Source of the DNA: JBBDWR01 sp040902745
Lineage (GTDB): Bacteria > Actinomycetota > UBA4738 > HRBIN12
Direction of reading: 5' to 3'
DNA: 14,884 nt
Assembly: GCA_040902745.1 (NCBI GenBank)
Contig: JBBDWR010000020.1
Coordinates: 1-14,884 of the forward strand
The notes beneath the pieces were generated by a model. That model made no database searches and was not told the origin of the DNA. It saw only the letters and a list, made by a program, of their open reading frames with translations. Shown here piece by piece: positions 7,201-12,996 of the stretch. The position numbers were made by a program, and so were the translations under genes. Every line of letters begins with the position of its first letter. The stretch's first letter is position 1.

Positions 7201-9103
7201 TGACGTAGGCGTTGAACCGCTCGTCGTGGGCCCGCAGCGCCTGGAGCACCTCCCACACGGCGTCGTAGTCGCGGTTCTGGTCGAGCGCCTTGGCCGCGTC
7301 GAGGCCGGCCGTGATGGCGATGGGCAGGATGACGTAGCCGACCTGCTTGCCTGGCGGCTTGCGCATCACCCGTCCCACCGCCTGGACGATGTCGATCTTC
7401 GAACGCCTCGGCGTGAGGAACATCACCGCGTCCAGCGCCGGGACGTCGACACCCTCGGTGAGGCACTTGGCGTTGGTGAGCACCCGGCACTCGTCCTCTG
7501 GCGGCGTCTCCTTGAGCCACCGGATGTCAGCGCGACGACTGCTGATCTTCGTGGACCCGTCGACGTGACGGGTCGGCACCGACAACGCTGTTACCTCCTC
7601 GCCGCTGGGGCCGGCCTCGAGCTGGTCGAAGTAGGCCTCGGCTACCTGCTCGAACTGGGTGGCGAAGCGCTCCGAGTCGGAGATAGTCGACCAGAACGCC
7701 ACCGCGCGCCGCATCGGATCGTCACCATCGGCGAACCCAGTGCCCGCGGCACCCGGCAGCTTGGCTAGGCCGGACAGGCAGCCGACGAAGCGAGCGACGT
7801 CCGGGAGCGTGAGCGCTCCATCGGTGGAGAGAAGGTGTTGGAAGGACTCGCTGACGGCCTTCTCCTCGACGGTGAGGATCAACACCCGATAGTCGGCCAG
7901 CAGCCCCTGCTCGACCGCCTCGCCGAAGCCGAGTCGGTGGAACTCCTCCCCGAAGTATTCGGGGTCGTCCATCGACGCCAGGATGGCGTCGGCCTCCTTG
8001 GCGGCATCCGCCGCCACCGGCTTGAACAGGCGAGGAGTGGCCGTCATGTACAGGCGCTTCGCCGCCGGAATAAGCTCGTTGGCGTGCACCAACCCGAAGG
8101 CACTGTCCTTCTCCCCGACACTCGCCACCCCGGCAGTGCGGTGCGCCTCGTCGCAAACCACCAGGTCGAAGACGTGGCCCGTCTTGGCCTGCATGGCCGC
8201 CACGACCGCGACCGACTGGTAGGTCGAGAAAACCACCGTCATCTCTTCCGCCGGCAGGTCGTGCACCTTGGCGGCCACGAGGCCCTCCGGGTCGGTCGTC
8301 GGTGGGACCACCAGGTCGTAGGGCGTGGCGTTCTCACCCGCCAACGGCTTGTCGACGGTGACGTCCGAGCACACCGCGAACGGACGGATCGGCACCCTGC
8401 ACTCCGCCGTCCACTCCTTCAACGACTGGGCCACCAGTGCGATCGACGGTGCCAGGAAGAGCACCGACCGCCCGGCCCCGGCCTGCTCCTCGGCGATCCG
8501 CAGGGCCGTGAACGTCTTGCCCGTGCCGCACGCCATGATCAACTTGCCCCGGTCGTGTTCCTCGAACCCGGCCCGGACCGCTTCGACCGCCTCTACCTGG
8601 TGGGGCCGAAGCACGAGCCTGTCGGTGGGCTTCAACCCCGACGGGTCAGCGACGTCCCAGGACGACCAGTCGACCGTCATGGCGTCAAGGTCGTCGATGC
8701 CGATGCGCTCGACTGGCACCGCGTGGCCCTCAAGCGACTTCTCCGCGTTCGTCGCCCAGTGGTCGGTGGTGGCGACGATGATCCGCCGCGCCCACTGCTG
8801 CTGGCCCGACAGCGCCACGAACGAGTCGATGTCGTGCTTGGTCAGCGTCGACCCGGGGTCGTAGCACTTGCACTGGATGGCGATCAGCCGGCCCTCGATG
8901 TCGCGGGCCACCAGGTCGATCCCGATATCGGCGCCGGTCCGCGCCGGCCAATCCATCCATCGCCACACGCCGGTGAACTGGTGGCGGAAGGTCCGGTCGG
9001 TCTTGAAGGCGTGCAGCATCAGCTGCTCGAACCGGTCGCCCTTGTCGTGCTCGTCAGTGGCGACCGAGCGGATCTCGGCCAGCACGGCCTCGACCGGCGT
9101 CAC
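4277..9103 (-). CDS. single-chain Type ISP restriction-modification enzyme
   Basis: About 1608 residues in one intact frame, the size and order of LlaGI/LlaBIII-type enzymes, which translocate DNA with ATP, cut on head-on collision and methylate one strand of their site. Residues 1-150 form an Mrr-type nuclease (GADIGIDLV with Asp63, IAIQCKCY with Gln77 and Lys79). Residues 160-640 form an SF2 translocase (Walker A ACGTGKT 191-197, DEAH 318-321, TATPR 354-358, TEGVDVP near 549-555, QAVGRVMRK 574-582). A linker follows. Residues about 820-1120 form an N6-adenine methyltransferase (VYTPIEVVDFI near 848-858, AdoMet loop DPFTGTGTF 884-892, catalytic NPPY 998-1001). The rest is the target-recognition region. 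GTG at 9103 is chosen because AAGGAGG precedes it by seven bases; an earlier GTG at 9145 lacks this. All catalytic motifs are intact. It protects and attacks without partner subunits, so no other gene is needed. Confidence 0.92.
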   Translation of the reverse strand: MTPVEAVLAEIRSVATDEHDKGDRFEQLMLHAFKTDRTFRHQFTGVWRWMDWPARTGADIGIDLVARDIEGRLIAIQCKCYDPGSTLTKHDIDSFVALSGQQQWARRIIVATTDHWATNAEKSLEGHAVPVERIGIDDLDAMTVDWSSWDVADPSGLKPTDRLVLRPHQVEAVEAVRAGFEEHDRGKLIMACGTGKTFTALRIAEEQAGAGRSVLFLAPSIALVAQSLKEWTAECRVPIRPFAVCSDVTVDKPLAGENATPYDLVVPPTTDPEGLVAAKVHDLPAEEMTVVFSTYQSVAVVAAMQAKTGHVFDLVVCDEAHRTAGVASVGEKDSAFGLVHANELIPAAKRLYMTATPRLFKPVAADAAKEADAILASMDDPEYFGEEFHRLGFGEAVEQGLLADYRVLILTVEEKAVSESFQHLLSTDGALTLPDVARFVGCLSGLAKLPGAAGTGFADGDDPMRRAVAFWSTISDSERFATQFEQVAEAYFDQLEAGPSGEEVTALSVPTRHVDGSTKISSRRADIRWLKETPPEDECRVLTNAKCLTEGVDVPALDAVMFLTPRRSKIDIVQAVGRVMRKPPGKQVGYVILPIAITAGLDAAKALDQNRDYDAVWEVLQALRAHDERFNAYVNRIALGSTKPGTDPDEKIKVIPVDIDGPDDPTDVQGRLFEYEEWTRAIYTKIVQKVGSRTYWEDWARDVAAIAARHEARINAILAAHPDAADAFDEFLAELHATLNDGISRDDAVSMVSQHLITRPIFEALFGDDAFGQANPVSQAMSGIVTVLDGHNLDTETDKLDDFYGSIRRRVEGIHPDDGEARQKIIKDLYGRFFKIAFPKVADSLGIVYTPIEVVDFIIRATEAALAEHFDGASLSDEGVHVLDPFTGTGTFITRLIQSGFVRPADLARKFGGELHANEILLLAYYIAAVNIEATYRQERARLAGAGPGYEPFPGIVLTDTFQLGETGEGAGAWDVFPINNERATRQKGLDIRVILGNPPYSVGQESANDDNQNLRYPKLDASIATTYAKWSTATLKNSLYDSYVRAIRWASDRLLGSSQGGIVAFVTNGGYIDSNTADGIRISLGREFHHLYVFNLRGNQRTAGEISRKEGGKIFDAGSRASVAIALLVKQPGEIPESGGALYYFDIGDYLSRDKKLSILADALPAGPRGIPALADLDWATIEPNAHGDWINQRTDAFTALLPIAADSGLSVFGLRSTGLKTGRDAWNFNSSRQRLDEKQHSMIDHFNAQVEQGCGPNSADLNPSRFKWTDKDFKRLEQKKKYGRGDIRTVAGTYRPFHKRWVNIAGSLTNRSSNTDRIFPAGGPPNLSICFPPPGSMAPPFAALMVNTTIDTGLYASSATAMIPKLVVGTLNQTGESPGLFSQIPQQEGGAGTHNVTDHALGLFRSLDSAIERDDVFFYVYGILHSPDYRATFAADLKKSLPHIPQVPTAEDFWAFANAGRELGHLHTEYETVEPWPELQLALAAGFDKKHPDAYRVLKMKHPKVTDSTTGARVADRTRIVFNEWITVEGIPERAYEYELGSRSAIGWVMEAWRVRTDKASGIVNDPNDWAAEHGDPTYILNLVGRVVAVSMQTIDVVESLPSIAL

Positions 9104-9225
9104 TGAATTGCCTCCTTGCCTGGCACCATCTGATGAGTTTCGCACTTGGAGTGGGCCGAGCGATTATCAGGCAGTCCAAATACCAGGCGGCCCACCCGCG
9201 ATCGCGAGGCCAACACGCAGGGGTT
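9104..9225. other. upstream region of the restriction gene
   Basis: Holds the ribosome binding site AAGGAGG of the restriction gene (on the minus strand, plus positions 9110-9116). ATTATC at 9163-9168 reads GATAAT on the minus strand and could be its -10 box, without an obvious -35. On the plus strand a 36-codon frame (9137-9247) runs into the right copy of the 30-bp repeat and ends with its TAA. Confidence 0.4.
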
Positions 9226-9255
9226 TTCGACAGTCCTCGACACCTAAAAAAGGGG
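9226..9255 (+). repeat. 30-bp imperfect direct repeat, right copy
   Basis: Second copy of the repeat at 3840-3869, 26 of 30 positions the same, in the same orientation: TTCGACAGTCCTCGACACC, then TAAAAAAGGGG. Similarity stops abruptly on both sides. It lies between the restriction gene and the helicase gene. Confidence 0.65.
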
Positions 9256-9437
9256 GGGAGCATGTGGCGGTGCGTCCGGCCGTCGGGACGTTGACTTGCG
9301 GTTGACTCGGCATGGCTTTAGGCCCTCGGACCTGCAGCGACGTGAAGGCCCACGGATTCGCAGTTCGCCGGTCCGATGGGTCGCGGGGCAAGGCGGGGTG
9401 CCGAGGGGTCGCGACCGGGCTTGACGGGCCGCCGCGA
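9256..9437. other. region downstream of the helicase gene
   Basis: No gene is supported. The short frames on both strands have no recognisable motif. The transcript of the minus-strand helicase operon should end here, but I see no clear intrinsic terminator. Confidence 0.35.
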
Positions 9438-11294
9438 TCAAGAGATTGGCTCCTCAACCTTGGTTCGACCGCCGTCCGTCGGGTCGAATGAGACCGGGCC
9501 AAGGTAACGCTCGAGGGTCTCGTAGGCTGTGGAGTCAACACCTGTGAGCCGCCACGGCGGGGTGACCTCGAGGGTCTCGGAGGGCCTCGGATCGGGCCTG
9601 TGTTCCTGGACGAGGTCCTGCTCGCCAGGAACGGTGACCCGCGGGTCGTCGGAGGTAGTGTCGACCCCGACCCGCGCCTCGGCGGACGGATACAGAGCGT
9701 TCGACCCCCGACCACCCCTGACCACCCGCTCTGAGCTGGGGGTTTGCGCCGTCTCTATCGGATCCGAACCCTTGACCGCAGTTCCATCCGGAACGTCGGA
9801 TTCCCGCTGGTCACGGCCCTGGTCAGGGGTGGTCAGGGGTTCTCCTCCTTGTTGTGCCCACTCTTCGTCTGGATCATCGGGACCACGGAGGCCGATCTCC
9901 GAGTACACGTGGACCCGGGAACTGGCCTCGCGTCTCCGGTGTGCCCGGATGCCCGGGTACGCGGCGGCGAGGTCCCGAAAGAACACTGCCTTGGTCCCCG
10001 GTCGATCCCGCCCCTGATTCGCGCACCAGTCCTTCCATGCCGACCACAGCGCGTCCTTAGTGACCTCTTGGGCCGAGTCGATCACGCAGCAATCCCGGAC
10101 GAACGCACCGACCGGCGACGCGAGATCTTCGAGGCGCTCGAGGGCCGATGCGGCCGAAGCGGGCTGCACGAAGTAGCCGCGCTCCTGCAACCGCTCCAGA
10201 CCGTCGAGGGCCCAGTTGAGGATGCCCGGCGACTCAGCCAGGAGCCGGTCCGTCAACATCGGGTCCTCACACCCGAGGAACGACTTGGACATGGTCAGGA
10301 TGACGAACCGGGAGGCGAGGGCACCGGAGGAGTCTGTGAACCTCGGGATCTCGTTCGTCATCACCAGGAACCTGCTCGGTAGGCGGCCTGTCCAAGGGTC
10401 GCGGTACTTGCGGTCGATAGTGATCGAGTCTTCGCCCGACACTGACAGGAGCCGCTCGACCGCAACCGACGCATCGGCTCGTGTTCCGAGTCGCGCGTCG
10501 CTGACGAGGGCCAGGGGTCGCCCGATCAGCGGCTGGAGGCCGAAGTTCGTGGTCATCCCCGACAGGGTGGGAGCGGCGACGTTGTGCGGGCCCAGCAACC
10601 CCGTCAGTACGCGGCCGATCGTGCCCTTGCCGGAGCGCTTCGGCCCGACCACGAGGAAGATCTTCTGCAGGGCCGTTCCACCCCCGAGGATGTAGCCAAC
10701 GATCTCCGCGAGCGTCCCGCGTGAATCGGGCTCATCGGGCCATAGCTCCTCAAGGAATGCGAGCCACCGGGACGGATGTGGCGCGTGCGGTTCGTAGTCG
10801 AACGGGAGCACGTGCGGCGAGAAGTACTTTGGTGTGTGGGGCAGGAGTTCGCGCGTCGTGATGTTCAGCAAGCCGTTGGTCATCGGCACGACATCGACAT
10901 CGGTGCCGTCGAGCCACGCTGGCGGTGCGATGTGTCCGTCAAGGTGGCAATGCGCTTTGATCGCCTCGATCAGGTCGCGGATCTTTCGCTGGGTGGGTTC
11001 GAAGTCCACGAGCTCGGGCATTTTCGCCGTAGTCCTCCAGTACTTCGCCGGGGCGAGCCACCGATAGACGTCGGCCCGGAGGCGCCCTTCTTCGATCTCC
11101 GGCCAGCTCGCTCCGTCGTAGCCGTGGAAGGTGCTCCGGTGGTGACGGAGGAGCAACGTGCGGTCCTTCGTGTAGTCGTTCTCGAGGAACATGCTCGCGA
11201 CAGCCATCGGGTTAGACGGCGGCGGGACGATCAGCGCCTCCGGCGGGGCCGCCGGTGGGTAGGCCTCGGTCGCGATCTTGGATATGTCACGCAT
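9438..11294 (-). CDS. D5/P4-type SF3 replicative helicase
   Basis: The 618-residue protein is a phage/plasmid 'primase-like' helicase of the P4/D5 family, which unwinds DNA at the replication origin of small elements. Residues 70-200 match the D5 N-terminal region (VYRWLAPAKYWRT; VVPMTNGLLNITTRELLPHT; YFSPHVLPFDYEP). The SF3 ATPase follows: Walker A GPKRSGKGT at 217-225, Walker B-like LALVSDAR at 261-268, sensor VMTNEIP at 311-317 and arginine finger ASRFVIL at 327-333. No zinc-binding, TOPRIM or prim-pol motif is seen ahead of the helicase, so it may lack priming activity. The last 150 residues are hydrophilic and look disordered; DNA repeats lie inside that part. ATG at 11294 is chosen: it overlaps the upstream stop by eight bases, and GGGAGAGG lies about ten bases ahead. 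It is the last gene of a four-gene minus-strand operon. Confidence 0.85.
   Translation of the reverse strand: MRDISKIATEAYPPAAPPEALIVPPPSNPMAVASMFLENDYTKDRTLLLRHHRSTFHGYDGASWPEIEEGRLRADVYRWLAPAKYWRTTAKMPELVDFEPTQRKIRDLIEAIKAHCHLDGHIAPPAWLDGTDVDVVPMTNGLLNITTRELLPHTPKYFSPHVLPFDYEPHAPHPSRWLAFLEELWPDEPDSRGTLAEIVGYILGGGTALQKIFLVVGPKRSGKGTIGRVLTGLLGPHNVAAPTLSGMTTNFGLQPLIGRPLALVSDARLGTRADASVAVERLLSVSGEDSITIDRKYRDPWTGRLPSRFLVMTNEIPRFTDSSGALASRFVILTMSKSFLGCEDPMLTDRLLAESPGILNWALDGLERLQERGYFVQPASAASALERLEDLASPVGAFVRDCCVIDSAQEVTKDALWSAWKDWCANQGRDRPGTKAVFFRDLAAAYPGIRAHRRREASSRVHVYSEIGLRGPDDPDEEWAQQGGEPLTTPDQGRDQRESDVPDGTAVKGSDPIETAQTPSSERVVRGGRGSNALYPSAEARVGVDTTSDDPRVTVPGEQDLVQEHRPDPRPSETLEVTPPWRLTGVDSTAYETLERYLGPVSFDPTDGGRTKVEEPIS
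9709..9840. repeat. iteron-like repeats within the helicase gene
   Basis: A perfect 14-base inverted repeat has arms at 9714-9727 (ACCCCTGACCACCC) and 9827-9840 (GGGTGGTCAGGGGT). Each arm belongs to a short array. On the right GGTCA occurs at 9809, 9821 and 9831, the last two in exact tandem 10-mers GGTCAGGGGT. On the left the reverse unit occurs as CGACCA at 9709 and TGACCA at 9719. The arms encode unrelated peptides (RVVRGGRG and PLTTPDQG), so the likeness is at DNA level, as for initiator-binding iterons. Confidence 0.5.
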
Positions 11295-11682
11295 CGCGCA
11301 CCGCCCTCTCCCGCGCCGGAGTCTCCTGTGCCCAGTGCGCCCACGAGACGCTGAGACGGTGCAGTTCCTCGTCGGTTGCGATCCTTGCCGCGCACGTCGG
11401 GCAGGTGGAGAACCCCTCCGCACGGATCGCTCGTTGCTTCCGCGCCCAAGGATCGCCAAGACCGCCGGCGGGCTCCGAATCCCCGAGCCCCAGGAACGCC
11501 CGCGACTCCTCCCATATCGCCCGACGACACCATTCACGCGTAGCTTCGTCGTCTTCGTCCGCGAGCGCGGCGACGAGTTCTAGCAGAACCTCGCAGCGTC
11601 TCTTGGACGATGACGGCGCCGACACGATCCTGCGACTCGTTGTTCGGTACTCGGCGACTCGCTCCAGGATTGTTGTCCTCAC
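11287..11682 (-). CDS. small hypothetical protein with CxxC, satellite operon
   Basis: A 131-residue protein I do not recognise. The N-terminal two-thirds is probably helical and charged (for example LLELVAALADEDDEATREW). Near the C-terminus FSTCPTCAARI has a CxxC pair, followed after ten residues by a His and after seven more by another, so a single C2H2-like zinc site is possible. GTG at 11682 is chosen because it shares the four bases GTGA with the stop of the upstream HTH gene; a much longer frame reading through that gene is only overlap. Its own end overlaps the helicase ATG by eight bases. Sitting directly before a helicase that lacks a visible priming domain, it could be a replication accessory or loader, but this is inference from position only. 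Confidence 0.7.
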   Translation of the reverse strand: MRTTILERVAEYRTTSRRIVSAPSSSKRRCEVLLELVAALADEDDEATREWCRRAIWEESRAFLGLGDSEPAGGLGDPWARKQRAIRAEGFSTCPTCAARIATDEELHRLSVSWAHWAQETPARERAVRDA

Positions 11683-11891
11683 CTCGCCGCCTCGGTATCT
11701 CTCTCGAGCGCGCGAATAAGAGCTGGCACCGATACCCTCCAGCGGCGACCGAGGCGAATTGCGCCGGGCAATTCCCCCTTGCGCGCCAGCCTGTAGCCGA
11801 GCCCGCGCGAAAGATGCAGGAGGCCCGGCTCCACGGCCTGCTCGATGGAAATCGTCGCAAGACCGCTGTCGCGGAGTTCTGCGAGGTTCAT
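11679..11891 (-). CDS. excisionase-like HTH DNA-binding protein
   Basis: A 70-residue protein with the winged-helix form of excisionases and HTH_17 proteins. Its core reads LSRGLGYRLARKGELPGAIR followed by LGRRWRVSVPALIRALE, that is, a recognition helix, the 'GELPGxxxG-RWR' turn and the last helix. Such proteins bend attachment-site DNA to direct tyrosine integrases towards excision, and some act as regulators. ATG at 11891 is chosen because it shares ATGA with the stop of the repressor gene before it; an alternative TTG at 11906 would add five residues. It is translationally coupled on both sides within the repressor-xis-CxxC-helicase operon. An integrase is encoded nearby on the other strand, which supports the excisionase role, although a purely regulatory role is possible. 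Confidence 0.72.
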   Translation of the reverse strand: MNLAELRDSGLATISIEQAVEPGLLHLSRGLGYRLARKGELPGAIRLGRRWRVSVPALIRALERDTEAAR

Positions 11892-12127
11892 GACAGACGC
11901 TCCCAACCAAGAACTCGGAGCGCGGCGGCGTATCGTTTCGCGTTCGCCAGGCGCGGCATCGTTCGGCCAGTTTCCCAGCGGGAGATCTGCGAGGCGTCAG
12001 TGCCAATGCTTCCTCCAACATCACTCAGCGACCGGCCTGAGCGAACGCGAAGCGCGCGTGCCCCGCCGCTCCGGATCAGGTCGTGGAGAGCCTGAAGTTC
12101 GGCGAGATCGTCGATCGAGGTGACCAT
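11888..12127 (-). CDS. Xre-family repressor of the element
   Basis: A 79-residue helix-turn-helix protein of the Xre/Cro type. DLAELQALHDLI is followed by the five-helix domain, with SLSDVGGSIGTDASQISRWE forming the DNA-reading helices and RTMPRLANAKRYAAAL the close. Proteins beginning 'SI-DLAEL-xLH' with this domain are common in actinobacterial mobile elements. ATG at 12127 is chosen because the family starts there; ATG at 12175 would add 16 residues and would lie just next to the palindrome at 12178-12200. It is the first gene of the minus-strand operon. It probably binds that palindrome, between the two divergent arms, and keeps both or one of them silent. Operator binding is inferred from position and symmetry. 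Confidence 0.75.
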   Translation of the reverse strand: MVTSIDDLAELQALHDLIRSGGARALRVRSGRSLSDVGGSIGTDASQISRWETGRTMPRLANAKRYAAALRVLGWERLS

Positions 12128-12177
12128 GGAACGAGGGTGCTCGCCTCGTCGCCGGATTTCAACAGTAGAGCGCATCG

Positions 12178-12200
12178 TTATGGTGTACCTTACACCATAA
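12178..12200. promoter_or_regulatory. perfect palindrome, likely repressor operator
   Basis: Two perfect 10-base arms, TTATGGTGTA (12178-12187) and TACACCATAA (12191-12200), are separated by CCT. The arms are far richer in A and T than their surroundings. The site is in the divergent gap between the Xre gene and the HTH/integrase genes, just ahead of the longer possible start of the Xre gene. Its size and symmetry fit a dimeric Xre or Cro-type regulator, and TATGGT and TAAGGT within it on the minus strand could serve as -10 boxes. Confidence 0.7.
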
Positions 12201-12201
12201 G

Positions 12202-12244
12202 CCCTGGTCACAGGGTTGTGTGGTGGCTTAATCTTGCGCAACCC
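12202..12244. promoter_or_regulatory. further symmetric elements in the divergent gap
   Basis: CCCTG (12202-12206) and CAGGG (12211-12215) form a small palindrome around GTCA. GGGTTG (12213-12218) and CAACCC (12239-12244) form a second, wider pair. TTGCGCAA at 12234-12241 is a perfect octamer palindrome. They lie between the main operator and the HTH gene and probably include its promoter, though no -35/-10 pair is clear to me. Confidence 0.4.
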
Positions 12245-12255
12245 TTGCATTGCGA

Positions 12256-12996
12256 ATGGTGAAACCCTACGGTCGTGGGGTGGCGGATCTCGGGGAGGTG
12301 CCCATCGAGTGGGAGGACCGGCGAGGCCGACAGTGGCTCGTCGCAGTTCGTCTAGGGCTTGTTCGAGGCGCGGTTGTGGCGACCGGCCTCGATGTTCGTG
12401 GCTACGTCCGTGGGGGGGTGGACGCGGGGTTTGTCAACTTCCCGGGTCCCGACGATGTGGAGCGAGGGATTACCGCGTCGGTGCTCAAGGAGATGCCCGC
12501 CGGGAAGCTGATCGAGAAGGCGAAGCGTCAGATGGCTGACGAGGTCGACAGCGCGGTGCGTGCTTGGCGGAGAAGTCAGCGCAAGGGGAGCTCGTCGTCC
12601 GAACCCGGCAACCAGGCAGGCCGCGGCCGCGCTTACGCGGATGCGGGCGTCGACAGGTTGATCGAATCCGTCGTCTCTGAGCCTCGACGCGGTCGCCCCC
12701 CCATTTACTCAATGGAGCACTACGAAGAGATCGCAAAGGCGTGGAGGTTCGCCAACAACAACGGGTTGTCGACGAGCAAGCACATCGCAGAGCTGTTCGG
12801 TCTTTCGACTCAGCAGGCTACTGAACACGTCCGCCGTGCACGACGCAAAGGACTTCTCGAGGAGGTCGGGGAGGATCCGTGGCAGGATCCGCGCCGCGAT
12901 GAGTTTGGTCGTCGATACCCACTGACATTCCGAGGGACCGTGGCGGGGGAGCGCGTCCCTTCGCCACCTGAAGAAGAAGGGGAGGAGCCGTCGTGA
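12256..12996 (+). CDS. HTH protein encoded ahead of the integrase
   Basis: A 246-residue protein. Residues 1-70 look like a small beta-rich domain (DRRGRQWLVAVRLGL; VVATGLDVRGYV) and residues 75-145 are charged and probably linker. Residues 145-203 hold a helix-turn-helix (GRPPIYSMEHYEEIAKAWRF, then HIAELFGLSTQQATEHVRRA). This resembles the C-terminal HTH of proteins often encoded just before tyrosine integrases in actinobacterial elements. A role in att-site binding or control of integrase is therefore inferred. ATG at 12256 is chosen; GTG at 12259 or TTG at 12250 are possible, and no Shine-Dalgarno is visible ahead of any of them. Its stop overlaps the integrase GTG by four bases. It faces away from the repressor operon and shares the control region with it. 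Confidence 0.68.
   Translation: MVKPYGRGVADLGEVPIEWEDRRGRQWLVAVRLGLVRGAVVATGLDVRGYVRGGVDAGFVNFPGPDDVERGITASVLKEMPAGKLIEKAKRQMADEVDSAVRAWRRSQRKGSSSSEPGNQAGRGRAYADAGVDRLIESVVSEPRRGRPPIYSMEHYEEIAKAWRFANNNGLSTSKHIAELFGLSTQQATEHVRRARRKGLLEEVGEDPWQDPRRDEFGRRYPLTFRGTVAGERVPSPPEEEGEEPS

Noticed and set aside
7835..9106. 423-codon plus-strand frame opposite the restriction gene
   Set aside because: A GC-driven shadow of the minus-strand coding sequence, which has clear nuclease and helicase motifs; the plus-strand peptide is Arg/His/Pro-rich without motifs.
9167..9715. 182-codon minus-strand frame at the end of the helicase gene
   Set aside because: Out of frame with the helicase and low in recognisable structure; no start signal.
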